The position numbers and the translations under genes are program-made. This document shows, piece after piece, positions 59,969 through 64,000 of a stretch of 64,000 nt of DNA. Under the pieces are notes generated by a model. That model searched no databases, was not told where the DNA came from, and was given only the letters and a program-made list of their open reading frames with translations. The stretch comes from CAZIVO01 sp964542765 (GTDB lineage Bacteria; Planctomycetota; UBA1135; UBA2386), in assembly GCA_964542765.1 (NCBI GenBank), contig CAZIVO010000003.1, positions 11,677 through 75,676 on the forward strand, read 5' to 3'. The first letter of the stretch is position 1; each line of letters opens with the position of its first letter.

Positions 59969-62900
59969 CTATCGGTCCGACTTCGAGGAACGCTTGCGCA
60001 GCAGCTTCGCGACCCGCGGGCGATCGCGCTGCATGCGCTCCAGGTCGAGCGAGCGTCCGATTGCGTTGCCGAGGAAACCGTAGAAATCCGCCAGGCCTTT
60101 GTTCCATGGCCCTGACACCACGTCCACGGGCGTCTGGCCATCGTCGTTGCGCGCGCTGAGAGAAGCTCCGTGCTCCAGGAGCTGGTCGATCACCTCGTGG
60201 CGACAGAGGAACGCTGCGCTGTGCAGTGGCGTGTTACCGTCGCGGTTCGTGCCCGAGACCTTGGCCCCCTTCTCGATCAAGAAGGCCGTGATCTCGCTGT
60301 AGCCGTAGATAGCCGCCGTACTGAGTGGGAGTGTTCCATCCTCGGGATGCCGGCCGTTGATGTTGGCCCCCGCCGAGAGCCGCCGCTTGACGCGACCCAG
60401 ATTCCCGGACGCGACCACGTCCCTGAGCGAGTCCCCGCGCGGCGCGCGCTCGCGCGCAAGGCGCCTGGAAAGAGCCTTGGCCGCGGCGTTGTCCTCGACG
60501 ACGTGGAAGATGAAGTCGTTGCTGAAGCGACCGCCCGGGTTCTGCACTTGCAACAGGTGCATCCCGACCGATGGCAATGTCGCCAGTTCGATCTCGACCG
60601 TCTCATCCTCGCCAAGGTTCACGGTGCCGGATACTCGCCTTCCGTCGACGATGACCCTGGCTCCCTCGCGAATGTGTCGGCCGCTGATCGTCATCCGGCG
60701 TTTCCCGTCATGGAGGAAAGGGAACTCCTGGTGCCCTCTTTGCTTCTCGATCGGTCCCAGGGTCCAGAGCGCTGGCTGCGGATGGTCGATATCCGCCTCG
60801 GCGCCGTGCCGGGCAGTGAAGGTGCCGACGAAGCGGCCGCCCGATGCGAGCGAAACCAGCTCGGCCCGGGTGTAGGGTTTGCCACCTCCTGCGGAGTAGG
60901 TTCCGCCCGGGGATTCGGCGTCGAACTCCAGTTTCACCGTCGTGGATCTCGCACCTTTGATGAACACTCCTTCGGCCTGAAGTGTGATGCCGCCCTCGCT
61001 GGCGGACAGTTCCAGGGCATCCAGCAAGTCGCTGGTGAAGGGGTCGCTTGCGGATCTCTTGTTGAGGGTCGCTTGCCGGGCGAAGGATCCGGAGAAGCCC
61101 GTGCTGCTCTCCAGCACCATGTTCCAGACAGGGTCGAAGCGGCGGCGGCCACCCCACGAGAATCGCCAGATGCTTCGTTCGGGCTGCCCACGTTCGGCGA
61201 CTCGGCGGTAGAAATCGAAGCCGATGATGTTCAGTCGCCCCTGTGGCAAGATCAGAAACCGGTCGTAGGCACCTCGCCAGGTGGGCGCGTCCATGCCGGA
61301 GCCAGGCGTGTTGGTGCTGACCAGAAACGGCATGCGGTGACAGTCTCCGCAGACATTCGGCCTGCGTTTTTTGGGATCGAGGTCACCGTCGATGTGGAAC
61401 AGCTTGAATCCTTGCTTCGCGACGTTCGAAACGGCATTGGTGTAGGCGCGCTTGGGTGCCGGCGGATAAGGCACGCCGAGCAGGAACTTGGCGAGGTCAT
61501 CGCGTTCGGCTGCCGTCAATGCGCCAGGTTTTCCTTCGTCGTTTTCCGGGACCATGTCCACCTGGCTCATGGTCGTCGCGAGAGCGCCGTCCACCAGATG
61601 TCGCGTGCTGCTTTCCGGAATATCAGGATTGCTGTTTGGGGGTATTTTTCGACGGATATTGGCGCTGTTGTTGCCGCCATATGGGTCCCCGGGGATGCCA
61701 TCCCAGTGAAATGGAGCCGTGTCCCGCAAGCCGCGAACCGGCATGGTTGAGCGAGGCATGATCTGTTTGCCTCGGGTCACGATCGGGGTTTTCAGCACCC
61801 AGAGCAACTGGTCCGTGTGTCCATCGGGGTGGCAACTTGCACAGGAGAAGGTTTCGGTTGTGGATGCGGTTGCCTTGTTGAAGGCGATGCGTCCGCGCTT
61901 GAATGCCGGATGGGTCGGGTCTTCCAGGGCGATGGTATGGATGACCTTTGGACGGGCGGGGTTGGAAACCTTGACCAGGGACACCGTGTTGGCGACCGCA
62001 TTGAGCACCCAGGCTCGTGACGGCTTGCCACCGGAGGTCGACTCGAGGGCTATACCGCGAGGTACCGCGCCCACACCCACGCGCCCCAGCACCTTTCCGC
62101 TACCAGTATCCACCGTGAAGAGTTTGTCCGACCCGGCAGCGGACACCACCAGCACCGAGTCGTCGGCGCTGATCTCGATCGCGAACGGCGTTGCCAGGGC
62201 CTGACCCCTCGTCGGCTGTTTCGGTGGCAAGGGCTCGAGATCGATGAACTTCGGAGTGTTGGCAGAATTGCCTTTGAAGCCGATGCTCGTGATCTGGTTC
62301 AAGAAGGCGCGGTTCTCCAGTTCTGCCAGGCCATGTTTCTCGGTGCCGGCGCGGCCGTTGACCTCGTTGCGTGCGTCGGTCTGAGCGATGAAAACACGCC
62401 CCTTGGAGTCGACAGTGAGGCCGTAGAGCAGGGTGCCAAGACTGTCGACCACTTCGACGAGCTTGTCGGTCCTGGTGTCGAAAATATACAGATCATGATC
62501 GGGAACCCGAGGATGCTTGACGATGTCCGTGACGTGGCCGAGCGACAGGACATTGTTATTGGCGATGGAGTGCTCGTGGGCGTTGAAGGTGACCAGCTTG
62601 CCGTCCACCTTGTAACCGCCGGACAGCTGGGTCTTGTTGTTGGACTCGAAGGGGATCACGTAGAGCCGATCACCGCGGACGACGATGGCTCGAGGTTCCT
62701 GAGCCGTGATGGTGAGCCTCTTGTCCACCTTGCGTGTGGCCACGTTGATCACGGCGATCCGGTTTTCTGAAGACAGTGCGACATAGGCCTTGTCGTTACC
62801 GGCAAAGGCAATGCCCACCGGTTCGTCAAATCGGGTTGCCTTGGTTTTGGGGTCGAAGTCCTGCACCGTCGCGACGATTTGCAGGTAGGTCGGACTCGTG

Positions 62901-63220
62901 GAATCGTTATCGATGATGCTCACCGAATCGGAGACATGATTTGCGACCCAGACTTCCTTGCCATCCGGACGTACTGCGATGCTGACCGGGTCGATGCCGA
63001 CGTTGATGCGTGCGACGATGGCGCGATGACCGGTGTCGATGACATCGACCGTGTCGGCCGGCGTGTTCACCACGAAGACGTGGCCGTCGTTCACGGCGAT
63101 CGGCGATGCGTGCGGACTCAGGAATGTGGGGTGGCCGATGTCGGCCGGCCCTGGCCGATCCTGAGCGGAGCCGTGGCAAGGAAGGGTGATGAGAGCCAAC
63201 GCGATCAACACTCGTGTCAT
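59969..63220 (-). CDS. Secreted beta-propeller / diheme cytochrome c / ankyrin protein
   Basis: A 1083-residue exported protein with signal peptide MTRVLIALALITLPCHGSAQ. Residues about 25-400 are a YVTN-type propeller (VDVIDTGHRAIVARINVGI, VFVVNTPADTVDV). Next is a cytochrome domain with two heme sites, CASCH (in SCASCHPDGHTDQLLW) and CGDCH (in VCGDCHRMPF), as in the MauG/diheme peroxidase group. An Ig-like part follows (RRMTISGRHIREGARVIVDG), then three ankyrin repeats (TLPLSTAAIYGYSEITAFLI, GNTPLHSAAFLCRHEVIDQL). Such a combination suggests an extracytoplasmic redox sensor or enzyme. ATG 63220 has a good ribosome site. It is divergent from a porin-like gene with a Fur-like box. Confidence 0.85.
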   Translation of the reverse strand: MTRVLIALALITLPCHGSAQDRPGPADIGHPTFLSPHASPIAVNDGHVFVVNTPADTVDVIDTGHRAIVARINVGIDPVSIAVRPDGKEVWVANHVSDSVSIIDNDSTSPTYLQIVATVQDFDPKTKATRFDEPVGIAFAGNDKAYVALSSENRIAVINVATRKVDKRLTITAQEPRAIVVRGDRLYVIPFESNNKTQLSGGYKVDGKLVTFNAHEHSIANNNVLSLGHVTDIVKHPRVPDHDLYIFDTRTDKLVEVVDSLGTLLYGLTVDSKGRVFIAQTDARNEVNGRAGTEKHGLAELENRAFLNQITSIGFKGNSANTPKFIDLEPLPPKQPTRGQALATPFAIEISADDSVLVVSAAGSDKLFTVDTGSGKVLGRVGVGAVPRGIALESTSGGKPSRAWVLNAVANTVSLVKVSNPARPKVIHTIALEDPTHPAFKRGRIAFNKATASTTETFSCASCHPDGHTDQLLWVLKTPIVTRGKQIMPRSTMPVRGLRDTAPFHWDGIPGDPYGGNNSANIRRKIPPNSNPDIPESSTRHLVDGALATTMSQVDMVPENDEGKPGALTAAERDDLAKFLLGVPYPPAPKRAYTNAVSNVAKQGFKLFHIDGDLDPKKRRPNVCGDCHRMPFLVSTNTPGSGMDAPTWRGAYDRFLILPQGRLNIIGFDFYRRVAERGQPERSIWRFSWGGRRRFDPVWNMVLESSTGFSGSFARQATLNKRSASDPFTSDLLDALELSASEGGITLQAEGVFIKGARSTTVKLEFDAESPGGTYSAGGGKPYTRAELVSLASGGRFVGTFTARHGAEADIDHPQPALWTLGPIEKQRGHQEFPFLHDGKRRMTISGRHIREGARVIVDGRRVSGTVNLGEDETVEIELATLPSVGMHLLQVQNPGGRFSNDFIFHVVEDNAAAKALSRRLARERAPRGDSLRDVVASGNLGRVKRRLSAGANINGRHPEDGTLPLSTAAIYGYSEITAFLIEKGAKVSGTNRDGNTPLHSAAFLCRHEVIDQLLEHGASLSARNDDGQTPVDVVSGPWNKGLADFYGFLGNAIGRSLDLERMQRDRPRVAKLLRKRSSKSDR

Positions 63221-63444
63221 TGCTGCCTTCCTGACGTGAGCAAAACGATGGGCTATCCGAACCCGGCGAGATCCATACCGCGGCACCGAGATATGGAAGT
63301 ATGGGTTCGAACAGAAGCCCAGATTCGCTTGTTGGTGCAGCAGGCGCAAGGGTGTCAGACCCCGGACCTGTCTCAGATCTGTATTCGCGGTGTCGGGCTA
63401 CAGGCCGGTTGGGGGGGAGCAAAAATTTGCGGTGGCAAGTTGTA

Positions 63445-63463
63445 AATGAGAACGAGTCTCATT
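63445..63463 (+). promoter_or_regulatory. Fur-box-like palindrome
   Basis: AATGAGA (63445-63451) and TCTCATT (63457-63463) form a symmetric 19-base site centred on 63454. It resembles the Fur consensus with AATGAGA half-sites. It stands 14 bases before the porin-like start codon, so bound Fur would block transcription or translation start. A second half-site (AATGAGA) overlaps the start codon at 63476-63482. Confidence 0.6.
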
Positions 63464-63476
63464 AGCCTCCCCTCTA

Positions 63477-64000
63477 ATGAGACTCGCTCGCAATAAGGGT
63501 CATCTGATAGCGGCAGAGATATCACCCTTTTGGGCTGGGTTAGCGCGGCTGTTTGCTGCTGGTCTCGCAATCTGTTGCTGCGCCGGGATCGGGGCGCAGG
63601 AGGAGAACTCCCGGATTCAGGATCTGGAACGAAGGCTGGCCGAGCAGACGCACAAGGTCGATGCCCTGGTCGAGCAGATCGGTGAACCGGGAATGGGAGG
63701 AATGGGGGGCGATGCCTGGTACGACAAGTTCACGTTGGGCGGTTATGGCGAGACACACGCCAACTTCCGTGAAGGCAGTGAGTCGGATGACATGCTCGAC
63801 AACCATCGTTTTGTCATCTACGCCGGCTACGCCTTTTCCGACTGGGTCACCTTTCACTCCGAGACCGAGATCGAGCATTCCTTCGTCGATAAGGGGAATG
63901 GCTACCTCAACATCGAACAAATGTTCACGGATTTTTCGATGTCATCTTCACTCAATTTCCGTGCAGGACGCTATCTCGTTCCGGTCGGGATCATCAATGC
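63477..64000 (+). CDS. Porin-like outer-membrane protein (5' part only)
   Basis: The frame runs off the end of the window after 174 codons. After an N-terminal region with a hydrophobic signal (LARLFAAGLAICCCAGIGAQ) there is a short coiled coil (RIQDLERRLAEQTHKVDALV), then beta-strand sequence typical of outer-membrane porins of the phosphate-selective or carbohydrate type (TLGGYGETHANFREG, HRFVIYAGYAFSDWVTFHSE, LNFRAGRYLVPVGIIN). The coiled coil before the barrel is common in planctomycete and cyanobacterial porins. The ATG at 63477 is the only start in the frame. The upstream Fur-like box suggests iron control. Confidence 0.8.
   Translation, partial: MRLARNKGHLIAAEISPFWAGLARLFAAGLAICCCAGIGAQEENSRIQDLERRLAEQTHKVDALVEQIGEPGMGGMGGDAWYDKFTLGGYGETHANFREGSESDDMLDNHRFVIYAGYAFSDWVTFHSETEIEHSFVDKGNGYLNIEQMFTDFSMSSSLNFRAGRYLVPVGIIN

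Noticed and set aside
60170..61750. 526-codon plus-strand open frame over the propeller/cytochrome gene
   Set aside because: The heme motifs, ankyrin repeats and signal peptide are all on the minus strand.

Overview
The window is GC-rich bacterial chromosome with dense coding, frequent ATGA/TTGA start-stop overlaps, many lipoproteins and secreted proteins, and several TTG/GTG starts. A very short basic protein at 42018-42281 looks like the family that I know as a signature of the PVC superphylum. With the TPR-rich envelope genes and ExbB/ExbD sets this suggests a Planctomycetota-like, free-living and probably marine organism. That placement is an inference; no rRNA gene is present. I saw no prophage, IS element, CRISPR array, tRNA or rRNA.

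Layout. 1-552: 5' part of a D-aminoacylase-type amidohydrolase on the minus strand. 971-8876: a five-gene MacAB-TolC-like efflux operon (outer-membrane lipoprotein, two tandem adaptor lipoproteins, ABC ATPase, permease). 8988-15332: stand-alone CoaB, FtsK, an FtsK-like protein that has kept the membrane and winged-helix ends but has no motor, and DnaB. 15367-17877: BamA-like Omp85 protein. 17947-21168: hutH-hutU (histidine to imidazolone propionate). 21415-24072: a P-loop ATPase, a coiled-coil protein and a MamK-like bacterial actin in tight succession. 24178-37146 (minus): a large envelope cluster with two related secretin-like proteins, two TPR proteins, ExbB, two ExbD proteins and a HAD phosphatase. 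37304-38083: family 4 uracil-DNA glycosylase. 38202-41072: TMTC-like membrane/TPR protein. 41181-46285: SPOR-like membrane protein, PVC small basic protein, aminotransferase, and two coupled secreted proteins that look like catalytically dead enzymes. 46289-49744: methyltransferase, PilZ protein, a secreted protein with a very strong terminator, and a membrane-anchored protein. 49813-54314 (minus): ECF sigma factor, APH-like kinase, five-heme cytochrome c, and a kinase-methyltransferase fusion. 54359-55612: adenosine deaminase. 55655-63220 (minus): a GcvT-like protein coupled to two phytoene-dehydrogenase-like flavoproteins, then a beta-propeller/diheme/ankyrin protein. 63477-64000: start of a porin-like outer-membrane protein behind a Fur-box-like palindrome.

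The best candidates for undescribed biology are: (a) the ATPase / coiled-coil / MamK-like actin cassette in a region without other magnetosome genes; (b) the motorless FtsK paralogue beside ftsK; (c) the double-secretin, ExbB-ExbD-ExbD, TPR cluster, which reads like a proton-motive-force-powered trans-envelope machine. All functions here are read from sequence by eye; no database search was possible.
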